From positions 1 to 39,654 of the forward strand of contig DAIDGR010000076.1 in assembly GCA_027452265.1 (NCBI GenBank): DNA of 39,654 nt, read 5' to 3'. This document shows, one piece after another, positions 21,099 through 31,685 of this stretch; the first letter of the stretch is position 1, and the number at the start of each line of letters is the position of its first letter. Source of the stretch: Caulobacteraceae bacterium. GTDB lineage: Bacteria; Pseudomonadota; Alphaproteobacteria; Caulobacterales; Caulobacteraceae. A program made the position numbers and the translations under genes. Under the pieces are notes generated by a model. It was not told the origin of the DNA. It ran no database searches and was given only the letters and a program-made list of their open reading frames with translations.

Positions 21099-24000
21099 AT
21101 GACGTTTTCGAAACTGCTGATCGCCAATCGCGGCGAGATCGCCATTCGCATCGCCCGCACAGCCCAGGACCTTGGCCTGGCCCACGCCGTGGCGTTCAGC
21201 GAGGACGATGCGACCTCTCGCCATGTCGCCCTGGCGCAAGAGGCGATTCCGCTCAAGGCGCGAGGCGCGCGGGCCTATCTCGACATCGACGGCCTGGTCG
21301 CCGCCGCCCGGGCCCATGGCTGCGACGCCGTCCATCCTGGTTATGGTTTCCTGTCCGAAAATGCCGCCTTTGCGCGCGCCTGCGCCGCGGCGGGTCTGAC
21401 CTTCATCGGCCCCTCGCCCGAGGCGCTCGACCTGTTCGGCGACAAGGCCCGCGCCCGGGCCCTGGCTCAGCGCCAGGGCGTGCCGGTTCTTCCCGGCCTC
21501 CCCGCCCCGGCGACGCCCGAAACCGTCGCCGACTTCTTCGCCGGTCTCGCCGAAGGTCAGGCGGTGATGATCAAGGCCGTAGCCGGCGGCGGCGGACGGG
21601 GGATGCGCGTCGTTCGGCGCGTCGAGGAGATCGCCGAGGCCATGGCCAGCGCCCGGCGCGAGGCGTTGGCGGCGTTCGGCTCCGACGCCCTGTTCGCCGA
21701 ACGGCTCCTGCCCCGGGCGCGGCATGTGGAGGTGCAGGTGGCCGGCGACCGCACCGGCGTCCTGGCCCTGGGCGACCGCGACTGTTCGCTGCAGAGGCGC
21801 CGCCAGAAACTGATCGAGATCGCCCCGGCGACTGAGCTTCCGGACGCTCTGCGGGAAAGATTGTGGGACGCCGCCGCCAGCCTCGCCGCCGCCGCCCATT
21901 ATCGCACCCTGGGAACCGTGGAGTTCCTGGTGGACCTGGAGGATGGCGGCTTCGCCTTCATCGAGGCCAATGCCCGCCTGCAGGTGGAGCATACCGTGAC
22001 CGAGGCGGTGACCGGGCTCGACCTGGTCGCCGTTCAGATCCGCCTGGCGGCCGGTGAAAGCCTGGCTAGTCTCGGTCTGTCCGAGGCCCCGCAGCCCCGC
22101 GGCGTGGCGATCCAGGCCCGGGTCAACCTCGAAACCCTCACGGCGACGGGTGAGACCGAACCGGCCGCCGGCGAACTGACCGCCTATGAGCCGCCCACAG
22201 GACCCGGCGTCCGGGTCGATGGCTATGGCTATGGCGGCTATCGCGCCGGTCTCGCCTACGACTCGCTCCTGGCCAAGGTGATCGTCTCCGGGGACAACCT
22301 CGCCCAGGCCGCCGCGAGGGCCGACCGGGCCCTCGCCGAGTTCCGTCTGGAAGGCCCCCCCTCCAATATCCCCTTCCTGCGCGCCCTGTTGCGTGACGCC
22401 GAGGCCCTGTCCGGGGTCGCGGACACGATGCTGGTGGAGCGTGAGGCCGGGCGCCTCGTCGCGGCCGCCGCGTCTCTGACGCCGCCGCCCTCTGATGCGC
22501 GACCACCGCAATCTCCCTCCGGCCCGAAGGGAGATCCAGGAGCGGATCTGGGGGCCGACCTGGGGGCGGACCCCGCCTCGCTGGCCCCGCCGCCCGGCGC
22601 CGAGGGGGTCCTGGCCCCCCTTCAGGCCACTGTGGGTAGCCTGACCGTCGCAGCCGGAGACAGGGTGCGCCGAGGCCAGACCCTGGCCATTCTCGAAGCC
22701 ATGAAGATGGAGCATGTGGTCGCCGCGCCGTTCAGCGGCGAAGTCGCGGCTCTGGCCGTCGCGCCTGGAACGGTGCTCGACAAGGGCCAGGCCCTGTTGT
22801 TCCTGATCCCCCGCGACGTGGAGGGCGACGACGACGGCGCCGCCGAAACCGTCGACCCAGACCATATCCGCCCCGATCTGGCCGAAGTGCAGGCCCGCTG
22901 GGCCCTGACCCGGGACCCCGCCCGCCCGGACGCCGTCGCCCGGCGTCGCGCGCGCGGACAGCGCACCGCGCGGGAGAATCTCGACGACCTGCTCGATCCG
23001 GACAGCTTCCTGGAATACGGCGCCTTCGCCCTCGCGGCCCAGAGACGCCGGCGATCGGAGGAGGAGCTCCTCGCCATGAGCCCGGCGGACGGGCTGGTCT
23101 GTGGTCTCGGGACCATCAACCGGGACCTGGTGGGAGCCGAACGCGCCCGCTGTGCGGCGCTCGCCTATGACTTCACGGTCCTCGCCGGCACCCAGGGCCT
23201 GATGAATCACCGCAAGACTGACCGGCTACTGGAGATCGTCGAGGATCAGGACCTGCCGGTCGTCTGGTACGCCGAGGGCGGCGGCGGTCGGCCCGGCGAT
23301 ACCGACGGGGTGGGCGCCTCGGGCCTCGCCACGCCCAGCTTCAAGGCTTTCGCCCGCCTCGCCGGCCGAGTTCCCAAGATTGCGGTCGTGGCGGGACGCT
23401 GTTTCGCCGGCAACGCCGCCTTCGCCGGCCTCAGCGATATCATCATCGCCACCGAGACGGCCAATCTGGGGATGGGAGGGCCGGCCATGATCGAGGGCGG
23501 CGGGCTGGGCGTGTTCACCCCCGAAGAAATCGGCCCGATGGCCGTCCAGGCGCGCAACGGCGTCGTCGACCTGGTGGTCAAGGACGAAGCGGAGGCGACA
23601 CGGCTCGCCCGGCAGGCGCTCAGCTATTTTCAGGGCCGGCTCAACGACTGGGCCGCGCCCGACCAGCGCGGACTGCGCCACGTCGTGCCTGAGAACCGCC
23701 TGCGGGTCTATGACGTGCGCGCGGCGATCTCGACCCTGTTCGACGCAGGCTCGTTTCTGGAGGTTCGCCCTGACTTCGCGCCCGGCCTGATCGCCGGGTT
23801 CGCTCGGCTCGAAGGCCGACCCATCGCCGTGATCGCCAATGATCCCCGTCACCTGGGCGGGGCGGTGGATTGCGACGGCGCCGACAAGGCCTCGCGTCAT
23901 CTCCAGATCGCCGACGCCTTCGATCTGCCGGTTGTGTCCCTGATCGATACGCCCGGCTTTATGGTGGGGCCCGACAGCGAGGCGGCGGCGGCCGTACGCA

Positions 24001-24413
24001 AGACCTCGCGCCTGTTCATCAACGCCGCCACCCTGGGCGTGCCGATGTTCGCCGTGGTGCTGCGCAAGGCCTATGGTCTGGGCGCTCAGGCCATGGCCGG
24101 GGGGTCGACCCAGGCGCCGGTCTTCTGCGTCGCCTGGCCAACCGGCGAATTCGGGGGCATGGGCCTGGAAGGCTCGGTCCGCCTCGGCTATCGCCGGGAA
24201 CTGGAGGCGGAGACCGACCCGGCGGCGCGCCAGGCCCTGTTCGACAAGCTGCTGGGGGCGCTCTATGCGCGCGGAAAGGCGGTGCAGGTCGCCGCCAGCC
24301 TGGAGATTGATGCGGTCATCGATCCGGCCGAGACACGGCGCTGGATCCTGCGCGGACTTGAGACCTGCCCGCCCCGGCACAAGCCGCCGCGCCGCTTCGT
24401 TGACGCCTGGTAG
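21099..24413 (+). CDS. Single-chain biotin-dependent acyl-CoA carboxylase
   Basis: Predicted 1104-residue protein joining all carboxylase parts. Biotin carboxylase spans about 1-450: HPGYGFLSEN at 79-88, ATP-grasp KAVAGGGGRGMRVV at 159-172, NARLQVEHTVTE at 291-302. A linker with a GADL repeat is near 482-493. The biotinyl domain has the lysine at 536 (EAMKM). Both carboxyltransferase halves follow from about 615 to the end (RARGQRTARENLDDLLDP; later GAVDCDGADKASRHLQ). Carboxyltransferases of this type act on acetyl-, propionyl- or longer acyl-CoA; the one-chain layout resembles the long-chain acyl-CoA carboxylase described from mycobacteria. The start at 21099 follows GGGAG. It stands alone, divergent from imuA. 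Substrate range is not readable from sequence. Confidence 0.92.
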   Translation: MTFSKLLIANRGEIAIRIARTAQDLGLAHAVAFSEDDATSRHVALAQEAIPLKARGARAYLDIDGLVAAARAHGCDAVHPGYGFLSENAAFARACAAAGLTFIGPSPEALDLFGDKARARALAQRQGVPVLPGLPAPATPETVADFFAGLAEGQAVMIKAVAGGGGRGMRVVRRVEEIAEAMASARREALAAFGSDALFAERLLPRARHVEVQVAGDRTGVLALGDRDCSLQRRRQKLIEIAPATELPDALRERLWDAAASLAAAAHYRTLGTVEFLVDLEDGGFAFIEANARLQVEHTVTEAVTGLDLVAVQIRLAAGESLASLGLSEAPQPRGVAIQARVNLETLTATGETEPAAGELTAYEPPTGPGVRVDGYGYGGYRAGLAYDSLLAKVIVSGDNLAQAAARADRALAEFRLEGPPSNIPFLRALLRDAEALSGVADTMLVEREAGRLVAAAASLTPPPSDARPPQSPSGPKGDPGADLGADLGADPASLAPPPGAEGVLAPLQATVGSLTVAAGDRVRRGQTLAILEAMKMEHVVAAPFSGEVAALAVAPGTVLDKGQALLFLIPRDVEGDDDGAAETVDPDHIRPDLAEVQARWALTRDPARPDAVARRRARGQRTARENLDDLLDPDSFLEYGAFALAAQRRRRSEEELLAMSPADGLVCGLGTINRDLVGAERARCAALAYDFTVLAGTQGLMNHRKTDRLLEIVEDQDLPVVWYAEGGGGRPGDTDGVGASGLATPSFKAFARLAGRVPKIAVVAGRCFAGNAAFAGLSDIIIATETANLGMGGPAMIEGGGLGVFTPEEIGPMAVQARNGVVDLVVKDEAEATRLARQALSYFQGRLNDWAAPDQRGLRHVVPENRLRVYDVRAAISTLFDAGSFLEVRPDFAPGLIAGFARLEGRPIAVIANDPRHLGGAVDCDGADKASRHLQIADAFDLPVVSLIDTPGFMVGPDSEAAAAVRKTSRLFINAATLGVPMFAVVLRKAYGLGAQAMAGGSTQAPVFCVAWPTGEFGGMGLEGSVRLGYRRELEAETDPAARQALFDKLLGALYARGKAVQVAASLEIDAVIDPAETRRWILRGLETCPPRHKPPRRFVDAW

Positions 24414-24463
24414 GACGGCCGGGCCCCGTCAGGACTCGGCCCGCCTTGGCGCCCCGGATCTCA

Positions 24464-24531
24464 GGCGAGACTCAGGTCCTGGCGAGACTCAGGCCTTGGC
24501 GAGGATCAGGCCTTGGCGAGGATCAGGCTGG
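24464..24531. repeat. 17-bp tandem repeat crossing the fabB stop codon
   Basis: Four units of 17 bp (ggcgagactcaggtcct, ggcgagactcaggcctt, ggcgaggatcaggcctt, ggcgaggatcaggctgg) run from the fabB C-terminal codons (LILAKA) through the stop at 24506-24508 into the intergenic region shared with the carboxylase gene. The external units look like duplicated coding ends. Confidence 0.8.
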
Positions 24532-25717
24532 CGTTGGTGCCGCCGAAGCCGAAGCTGTTGGACATCGCCGTCTCAATCGTGGCTGGCCGCGCCTCACGCA
24601 CGATAGGCAGGTCCGCGAAGGCCGGGTCGAGGGTGTCGATATTGGCGCTGCCGGCGACGAACCCCTCACGCATCATCAACAGGGCGTAGATGGCCTCCTG
24701 CGCGCCGGCGGCGCCCAGACTGTGACCGGTGAGGGACTTGGTCGAGGAGATCAGGGGGACCTGTTCGCCAAAGGCCTGGCGGACCGCCTCCATTTCGCGA
24801 AGGTCGCCCACCGGCGTGCCCGTGCCGTGCGGATTGAGATAGTCGATCTTGCGGCCCCCCGCGCCGGCCAGGGCCAGACTCATGCACCGCGCCGCGCCTT
24901 CGCCCGATGGGGCGACCATGTCGAACCCGTCTGAATTGGCGGCGTAGCCGACGATCTCGGCGTGGATCGGCGCCCCCCGGGCCCGCGCCCGGTCCATGTC
25001 CTCCAGCACGACGATCCCCGCGCCTCCGGCGATGACGAAGCCGTCGCGGTCGAGGTCATAGGGCCGGCTGGCCCGCTGGGGCGTGGCGTTGAAGGCGCTG
25101 GACATGGCGCCCATGGCGTCGAACAGGGCCGACAGGGTCCAGTCCAGCTCCTCGCAACCGCCGGCGAACATCACGTCCTGGCGCCCGGCCTGGATCTGCT
25201 CGGCGGCGAGGCCAATGCAATGGGCCGACGTGGCGCAGGCCGACGACACGGAAAAGTTGAGGCCGCGAATCTTGAACCAGGTCGACAGCACGGCCGAGGG
25301 CCCCGAGCTCATGGCCTTGGGGACGGCGAACGGACCGATCCGCTTGACGCCCTTTTCGCGGGCCGTATCGGCCGCGTCGACGATCGCGTGGGTCGAGGGA
25401 CCGCCCGAGCCGACGATCAGGCCGGTTCGCTCATGCGAGACCTCGCCCGGCTCCAGGCCCGCCTCGGCGATGGCCTGCTCCATGGCAAGGTGCGCCCAGC
25501 CCGTGCCGTCCGCGAGAAACCGCGCCGCCCGCCGGTCGACCAACTCCTCCCAGCGCACCTGGGGCTTGGCCGCGACCTGACAGCGAAAGCCGAGCCGCGC
25601 ATACTCCTCGGCGGCTCCGATCCCGGAGCGCCCTTGTTTCAGACTATCCACGACGTCCTGGGCCGTAGCCCCGATCGACGACACGATTCCAAGGCCCGTG
25701 ACGGCTACCCGCCGCAT
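24506..25717 (-). CDS. fabB: Beta-ketoacyl-ACP synthase I
   Basis: Predicted 403-residue condensing enzyme of the FabB type, which elongates fatty acyl-ACP with malonyl-ACP and, with FabA, makes unsaturated fatty acids. The catalytic triad is visible: C161 ([12 protein letters not shown]), H297 (NPHGTGTP) and H332 (TGHSLGAAG), with K327 conserved. Pairing with fabA and the overall pattern favour FabB over FabF. The start at 25717 follows AGGGA and lies 32 nt after the fabA stop, so the two are probably one operon. The last codons are part of a 17-bp tandem repeat. Confidence 0.96.
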   Translation of the reverse strand: MRRVAVTGLGIVSSIGATAQDVVDSLKQGRSGIGAAEEYARLGFRCQVAAKPQVRWEELVDRRAARFLADGTGWAHLAMEQAIAEAGLEPGEVSHERTGLIVGSGGPSTHAIVDAADTAREKGVKRIGPFAVPKAMSSGPSAVLSTWFKIRGLNFSVSSACATSAHCIGLAAEQIQAGRQDVMFAGGCEELDWTLSALFDAMGAMSSAFNATPQRASRPYDLDRDGFVIAGGAGIVVLEDMDRARARGAPIHAEIVGYAANSDGFDMVAPSGEGAARCMSLALAGAGGRKIDYLNPHGTGTPVGDLREMEAVRQAFGEQVPLISSTKSLTGHSLGAAGAQEAIYALLMMREGFVAGSANIDTLDPAFADLPIVREARPATIETAMSNSFGFGGTNASLILAKA

Positions 25718-25749
25718 GACTGGGAGTCCCTCTCTCCGCGTTTCATTCC

Positions 25750-26271
25750 TCAGGCCAGATCGGTCGCGTTGAATAGTCCGACCTTCAGATCCCTGGCCTC
25801 GTAGATAGGCTTTCCATCCGCCTCAAGCACGCCATCGGCCACCCCCATGACCAACTTGCGGATGATCACCTTTTTGAAGTCGATCCGGTAGGCGATACGA
25901 GAGACGCGCGGTGTCACCTGTCCCTGAAACTTCACCTCGCCGACCCCCAGGGCTCGCCCCCGGCCCGGTCCCCCCGACCAGCCGAGAAAAAATCCGACCA
26001 GCTGCCACATGGCGTCCAGGCCAAGGCATCCCGGCATGACCGGATCGCCGAGAAAGTGGCACTGAAAAAACCAAAGGTCGGGTCGTATGTCGAGCTCAGC
26101 CTGAATCTCGCCCTTTCCAAAGGCGCCCCCCGTGGCCGAGATCGACGTGATCCGGTCGAACATGAGCATCGGCGGCGCGGGAAGCTGGGCATTGCCCGGA
26201 CCGAACATCTCGCCCCGGGCGCAGGCCAGAAGGGCGTCATGGTCGAAACGGGTGGCTTTGGGCGCGTCCAT
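25750..26271 (-). CDS. fabA: 3-hydroxydecanoyl-ACP dehydratase/isomerase
   Basis: Predicted 173-residue FabA, which dehydrates 3-hydroxydecanoyl-ACP and isomerises trans-2- to cis-3-decenoyl-ACP, the branch point to unsaturated fatty acids. The active-site His is H72 ([14 protein letters not shown]) and the Asp is D86 ([14 protein letters not shown]); both match the E. coli pair at nearly the same positions, and length agrees with the family. The start at 26271 ([11 protein letters not shown]) was chosen on length; an in-frame GTG at 26289 would add six residues, and neither start shows a strong ribosome binding site. It lies between the SH3 lipoprotein gene and fabB, all on the minus strand with short gaps. 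Confidence 0.97.
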   Translation of the reverse strand: MDAPKATRFDHDALLACARGEMFGPGNAQLPAPPMLMFDRITSISATGGAFGKGEIQAELDIRPDLWFFQCHFLGDPVMPGCLGLDAMWQLVGFFLGWSGGPGRGRALGVGEVKFQGQVTPRVSRIAYRIDFKKVIIRKLVMGVADGVLEADGKPIYEARDLKVGLFNATDLA

Positions 26272-26305
26272 GGGGATCAGGGTTAGCACGCGGTCGTGAG
26301 CCGGC

Positions 26306-26923
26306 TCAATGACATTGCGGCGCGGGGTCGACGCCCCAAAGGGCCGCCGCCGGGACCCAGCCCTTCACGCCGCCAGCCTTCACCTTGCACCAGGCGTCGC
26401 GGCAGCCCTCGAGCTGGGCGAGGCCCTGGCCGGACAACCGGCCGGTGATCTTGCCGGCCCCGCCGGCCTCGGCGGCGAGGTCCACGGGCGCAGCTCCCCG
26501 GACGAGCACCATCCGCCTTCCATCCACCATCGTGCGGTTGACCCAGACCGCGCCGCCCTCGGGATCGCAGACCCGCCGCCACTCCTCCGTCTCAGCGACG
26601 ATCTGAACCGGCAGGCCGCGCGTGTGATAAATATAGACGGCGGGATAGTCCTTGCCCGGCCCCTTGCGGCCGAACACCTGATCGTGCCTCAGGCTGACAT
26701 AACGCGGCACGCAATATCCTGACACCGTGTGATCGCGCTGGGCGGCGGGACAGTCCTTGCCCTCAGCCACCGGGGCGTCGCACGCGGCCAGCAGGAGCGC
26801 GACGGTCAGACCTCCCGCCGTCAAGGCCCAACGCCACTTCCCCCTTGCCTCGCCGGAAAAAGGCGTCTTGGTAGGACTTCCCGTCCCCCTGGCTTTTCCT
26901 GACCCGCGCTCAACCACGCCCAT
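26306..26923 (-). CDS. SH3-domain lipoprotein of unknown role
   Basis: About 205 residues. A hydrophobic stretch near 32-47 ends in LLAAC (Cys 48), a good lipobox, so the mature protein is probably lipid-anchored. It is followed by two SH3b-like segments: one near 65-120 ([23 protein letters not shown], shown here only in part of its length; then [16 protein letters not shown]) and one near 150-195 ([18 protein letters not shown]). Bacterial SH3 domains often bind peptidoglycan, but no function is established. The start is uncertain: the ATG at 26923 shares CATG with the divergent gene's ATG and gives an unusually long pre-signal region; a TTG within the signal sequence is possible. It may be co-transcribed with fabA, 34 nt downstream. 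Confidence 0.75.
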   Translation of the reverse strand: MGVVERGSGKARGTGSPTKTPFSGEARGKWRWALTAGGLTVALLLAACDAPVAEGKDCPAAQRDHTVSGYCVPRYVSLRHDQVFGRKGPGKDYPAVYIYHTRGLPVQIVAETEEWRRVCDPEGGAVWVNRTMVDGRRMVLVRGAAPVDLAAEAGGAGKITGRLSGQGLAQLEGCRDAWCKVKAGGVKGWVPAAALWGVDPAPQCH

Positions 26924-27908
26924 GGCCCCCCGTAAGCCGAAAGTGATCGTGACCCGAAAGCTCCCGGATGCGGTGGAAACCCGCATGCGCGAGCTGTTCG
27001 ACGCCGAATTGAACCTCGACGACACCCCCATGGGCCCCGAGGCCCTGGCCGCCGCCCTCAAGCGCGCCGACGTCCTGGCGCCGACGATCACCGACCGACT
27101 CGACGCCGACCTCATCGCCCAGGCGGGGCCTCAGCTCAAGCTGATCGCCAATTTTGGCGTCGGGGTGGATCATATCGACGTCGCCGCGGCGCACGAGCGC
27201 GGCATCTTTGTCACCAACACGCCGGGCGTTCTGACCGAGGATACGGCGGACCTGACCATGGGCCTCATCCTGGCCTCGGCCCGTCGGCTCGTCGAGGGGG
27301 CCGGGATGATCCAGGCGGGCGAGTTCCACGGCTGGACGCCGACCTGGATGCTCGGCCGGCGGCTGCGCGGCAAGCGGCTGGGGATCATCGGCATGGGCCG
27401 GATCGGTCAGGCCCTGGCGCGCCGCGCGGCGGCCTTCGGCCTCGCCATTCACTATCACAATCGAAAACCGGTCAGCCCGCTGATCGCCGAGGAGCTTGAG
27501 GCGACCTACTGGGAGAGCCTCGACCAGATGCTGGCCCGGATGGATTTTGTCAGCGTCAACTGCCCGCATACGCCTGGCACCTACCACCTGCTTTCCGCCC
27601 GCCGGCTGAAGCTGCTTCAGCCGCACGCTTTCATCGTCAATACGGCGCGGGGTGAGATCATCGACGAGGCGGCCCTGGCCGGCCTTCTGGAGCGGGGCGC
27701 GATCGCCGGGGCGGGCCTCGACGTCTTCGAACACGAGCCGGCGGTGAATCCCAAGCTGCTCAAGCTCAGGAATGTGGTCCTGCTGCCGCACATGAGCTCA
27801 GCCACGATCGAGACCCGCCTGGACATGGGCGAGAAGGTGATCATCAACATCCGGACCTGGATGGACGGCCATAAGCCGCCCGATCGCGTGATCCCCGACC
27901 TTCTTTAG
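26922..27908 (+). CDS. Glyoxylate/hydroxypyruvate reductase (D-2-hydroxyacid dehydrogenase)
   Basis: Predicted 328-residue D-isomer-specific 2-hydroxyacid dehydrogenase of the GyaR/glycerate dehydrogenase type, which reduces glyoxylate or hydroxypyruvate with NAD(P)H. The NAD fold motif GIIGMGRIG is at 154-162. The catalytic triad R243 (TARGE), E272 (FEHEP) and H290 (LLPHMSS) is present. The N-terminal region with FGVGVDHID (79-87) is typical. The start at 26922 ([15 protein letters not shown]) fits the family; the longer frame upstream is an extension through the lipoprotein gene on the other strand. It could use glyoxylate made by isocitrate lyase, but no physical link connects them. Its stop overlaps the convergent moeB-like stop by three bases. 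Confidence 0.93.
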   Translation: MAPRKPKVIVTRKLPDAVETRMRELFDAELNLDDTPMGPEALAAALKRADVLAPTITDRLDADLIAQAGPQLKLIANFGVGVDHIDVAAAHERGIFVTNTPGVLTEDTADLTMGLILASARRLVEGAGMIQAGEFHGWTPTWMLGRRLRGKRLGIIGMGRIGQALARRAAAFGLAIHYHNRKPVSPLIAEELEATYWESLDQMLARMDFVSVNCPHTPGTYHLLSARRLKLLQPHAFIVNTARGEIIDEAALAGLLERGAIAGAGLDVFEHEPAVNPKLLKLRNVVLLPHMSSATIETRLDMGEKVIINIRTWMDGHKPPDRVIPDLL

Positions 27909-28660
27909 GCGCCCGTCCCCGACTGGACGCCACAGGCCGGGCAGGCCGGGTCGGCGGCGATGCGCACGGTGCGCGATGCGCCGGCAAGGGCGTCGAAGAT
28001 CAGGAGTCGGCCCAGCAACGGTGCGCCGGCGCCGACAATCAGCTTGATCGCCTCCAGAGCCATGAGCGACCCCGCCATCCCGGCCAGGGGGCCGGTCACC
28101 CCGGCCACGGCGCAGGTCTCGGCGTCCGGCGGCGCCTCAGGGACGAAGCAGCGATAACAGGGTCGCCCGACGAACACGCCGATCTGGGCCGTCCAGCGAC
28201 CCAGGGCGCCGCTGACCAGCGGCCTGCCCGCGGCCAGGCACACGGCGTTGACGCCAAAGCGGGTGGCGAAATCGTCGGTCCCGTCGAGGATCAGGTCGTA
28301 ATCCGCCGCAAGATCGGCTCCCGCCGCCTCGGTGAAGGCCTGGGCGTGGGTGAGGACCCTGGTGTGCGGATTGAGCGCGCCGAGCCGGCGGCGCGCCGCC
28401 TCCACCTTGGCCGCGCCCACATCCCCGGTGGTGAACAGAATCTGTCGCTGCAGGTTCGAGATCGCGACGCGGTCGGGATCCATGAGCCCCAGCACGCCCA
28501 CGCCAGAGGCGGCGAGATAGAGGGCGGCGGGCGATCCAAGCCCCCCGACGCCGACCAACAGCACCCTGGCGCGACTCAGAGCCTGCTGGCCTGGACCGCC
28601 GATCTCTCGCAGCACCAGCTGGCGGGCATAGCGCTCGACCTCGTCCTGCGAAAACGTCAT
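27905..28660 (-). CDS. moeB: MoeB/ThiF-family adenylyltransferase
   Basis: Predicted 251-residue E1-like enzyme that adenylates the C-terminal Gly of a small sulfur carrier (MoaD in molybdopterin synthesis, or ThiS-like proteins). The nucleotide motif GVGGLG is at 37-42, RQ at 72-73, the Mg-binding D130 in DGTDDFATR. Two zinc CxxC pairs are C168/C171 and C240/C243. [12 protein letters not shown] is near 183-194. It has no rhodanese domain. The start at 28660 was chosen because [15 protein letters not shown] matches the family; upstream in-frame starts would run into hslV on the other strand. No carrier-protein or molybdenum gene is in the window, so MoeB versus ThiF is an inference from sequence pattern. 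Confidence 0.88.
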   Translation of the reverse strand: MTFSQDEVERYARQLVLREIGGPGQQALSRARVLLVGVGGLGSPAALYLAASGVGVLGLMDPDRVAISNLQRQILFTTGDVGAAKVEAARRRLGALNPHTRVLTHAQAFTEAAGADLAADYDLILDGTDDFATRFGVNAVCLAAGRPLVSGALGRWTAQIGVFVGRPCYRCFVPEAPPDAETCAVAGVTGPLAGMAGSLMALEAIKLIVGAGAPLLGRLLIFDALAGASRTVRIAADPACPACGVQSGTGA

Positions 28661-28675
28661 GCCTTGCTCAACCGC

Positions 28676-28704
28676 CTTGAACCCGCCGCGCGAAGCGGCC
28701 ACAT
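28676..28704 (+). promoter_or_regulatory. Candidate heat-shock (RpoH) promoter for hslVU
   Basis: CTTGAA at 28676-28681 and CCACAT at 28699-28704 are separated by 17 nt. This resembles alphaproteobacterial sigma-32 promoters (CTTGAA-type -35, C-rich -10 ending in AT) and fits the known heat-shock control of hslVU. Transcription would begin within a few bases of the hslV ATG at 28713. Confidence 0.42.
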
Positions 28705-28712
28705 CGCGGGAC

Positions 28713-29266
28713 ATGTCCGTACATGATCCCCATCCCGGCTGGCATGGCACCACCATCCTGGCCGTGCGCAAGAATGGCGTCACGGTCGTCGCCGGCGATG
28801 GTCAGGTGACCATGGGCGCCACCGTGGTCAAGGCCAATGCCCGAAAGGTGCGGCGCCTGGCCGGCGGCAAGGTGGTGGCGGGTTTCGCGGGGGCGACCGC
28901 CGACGCCTTCACCCTGATCGAACGCCTGGAGGCCAAGCTCGAGCAATATCCCGACCAACTGGCCCGGGCCTGTGTCGACCTGGCCAAGGAATGGCGGACC
29001 GATCGCTACCTGCGTCGTCTGGAGGCGATGCTGATCGCCGCCGATCCGGGCGCCATCTTCACCTTGTCTGGCGTCGGCGACGTGCTGGAGCCGGAGGGCG
29101 GTGTGGCGGCGATCGGCTCGGGCGGGGCCTATGCCCTGGCGGCCGCCCGGGCTCTCGCGGAGATGGACATCGGGGCCGAGGAGATCGCCCGGCGCGCCAT
29201 GCGCATCGCCGGCGAGATCTGCGTCTACACCAATCACGAACTGACGCTTGAGACGCTCCAGGCGCC

Positions 29267-29270
<4 letters not shown>
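28713..29270 (+). CDS. hslV: HslV, protease subunit of the HslUV (ClpYQ) complex
   Basis: Predicted 185-residue N-terminal-nucleophile peptidase, forming a double hexamer that degrades proteins unfolded by HslU in the cytoplasm. The catalytic Thr is T13 in [10 protein letters not shown], exposed by removal of a 12-residue propeptide, a pattern common in alphaproteobacteria. GDGQVTMG (28-35) and the C-terminal half ([14 protein letters not shown]) match the family. The start at 28713 gives the usual short propeptide; the next in-frame ATG upstream (28659) would lie across the divergent moeB start. The stop overlaps the hslU start as ATGA. Confidence 0.95.
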
Positions 29271-30567
<1,297 letters not shown>

Positions 30568-30568
<1 letters not shown>

Positions 30569-30615
30569 GCGAGACTGGCGCCAGGCGAGACTGGCTCTAG
30601 GCAAGACTGGGCGCG
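30568..30615. repeat. 16-bp tandem repeat between convergent hslU and nitronate monooxygenase genes
   Basis: Three 16-bp units (ggcgagactggcgcca, ggcgagactggctcta, ggcaagactgggcgcg) start at the last base of the hslU stop and include the stop and last codons of the convergent gene. The core ggcgagact also starts units of the repeat at 24464. Confidence 0.75.
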
Positions 30616-31685
30616 CCAAGCAGAGCGCGCGCCTCGCCCCACATTCGGACCATGATCTCGGCCGCCGGAGCGGCGCGGGCCAAGCGGGCGGACTGACCGG
30701 CCCACGCCTGCATGCCGTCAAGATCATTGTTCGCCTGCGCCGCCTCGCGCATGGTCCGGCTGAGGCCGCGCTGGACGGGGTAGGGCGCGGGCGCCGGCGC
30801 CTCAGGCGCCTCGAGGGCGCGGACATAGGCGGTAGCCAGGGCGCGGCCGGCGCGGCCACTGAACCCCCGGGTCAGGCGCGTATCCTCAGGCCAGGCGGTG
30901 CTGAGGGCCTCGGCCCAGGCCGGCGGCGCCACGGCCTCATGGGCGCGCAGGAACCCCGTCCCCACCTGGACCGCGCTGGCGCCCAGGCTCAGAGCCGCCG
31001 CCACCCCGCGTCCGTCGGCGATCCCGCCGGCGGCGATCACGGGCAGGTCCACGGCGTCCGTGATCGCCGGGATCAGGGCCATCAGGCCGGTCTGGGTGCG
31101 CTCGGCGTCGGCGGCGAGGAAGGCCCCACGATGGCCGCCGGCCTCCGCCCCCTGTGCGATAATCGCCTCGGCCCCCGCCGCCTGAGCGGCCCGGGCCTCA
31201 CCCGCCGTCGTCGCCGTGGCCCACCAGGAAAGGCCCGCATCGCGAAACCGTTCGACCCATTGGGGCGAAAGCAGCCCCATGATGGTCGAAACCACGCGGC
31301 AACGCGCCTCGAGGATCGCCTGGGCCTGGGCGTCGAAGTCCTGGAGGCGCGCCTCGCCCGCCGAGTCCGGGACCTTGGGACCCCATCTGGCCAGAAAGGC
31401 GCGCACGCGGGTCTCATGGTCCTGGTCGCGGACCGGCGGCGGATCGGGGGTCCACAGGTTGATCTGAAAGGGACCCGGCGCCAGGGCGCGGGCGGCCTTC
31501 GCCCAGTCCCCGATCGCGGCAGGGGACAAGGTCAGAGCGCCCAGGGCTCCAAGTCCGCCGGCGCCCGATACGGCCGCGGACAGCTTGAGCGTATCCAGCC
31601 CGGCCATAGGGGCGAGCGCTATGGGGGAGCGCAGGCCAAACCGCCGACAGAAGGCTTCAGCGCGCTCCAGAGGGGCGGCCCTCAC
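30597..31685 (-). CDS. Nitronate monooxygenase-like flavoprotein
   Basis: Predicted 362-residue FMN-dependent TIM-barrel enzyme of the nitronate monooxygenase (2-nitropropane dioxygenase) family. The N-terminal PIALAPMAGLDTLKLSAAVS is followed by GGLGALGA. The signature AQGAEAGGHRG is at 178-188, with a probable catalytic His at 185. The FMN-phosphate segment VIAAGGIADGRGVAAALSLGA is at about 214-234 and is typical of the family. Members oxidise alkyl nitronates such as propionate-3-nitronate; the real substrate here is unknown. The start is GTG at 31685, overlapping the DUF2244 stop as GTGA, so the two genes are co-translated. Confidence 0.88.
   Translation of the reverse strand: MRAAPLERAEAFCRRFGLRSPIALAPMAGLDTLKLSAAVSGAGGLGALGALTLSPAAIGDWAKAARALAPGPFQINLWTPDPPPVRDQDHETRVRAFLARWGPKVPDSAGEARLQDFDAQAQAILEARCRVVSTIMGLLSPQWVERFRDAGLSWWATATTAGEARAAQAAGAEAIIAQGAEAGGHRGAFLAADAERTQTGLMALIPAITDAVDLPVIAAGGIADGRGVAAALSLGASAVQVGTGFLRAHEAVAPPAWAEALSTAWPEDTRLTRGFSGRAGRALATAYVRALEAPEAPAPAPYPVQRGLSRTMREAAQANNDLDGMQAWAGQSARLARAAPAAEIMVRMWGEARALLGAPSLA

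Noticed and set aside
21063-23210. 715-residue minus-strand frame opposite the carboxylase
   Set aside because: Antisense shadow of biotin carboxylase and carboxyltransferase domains.
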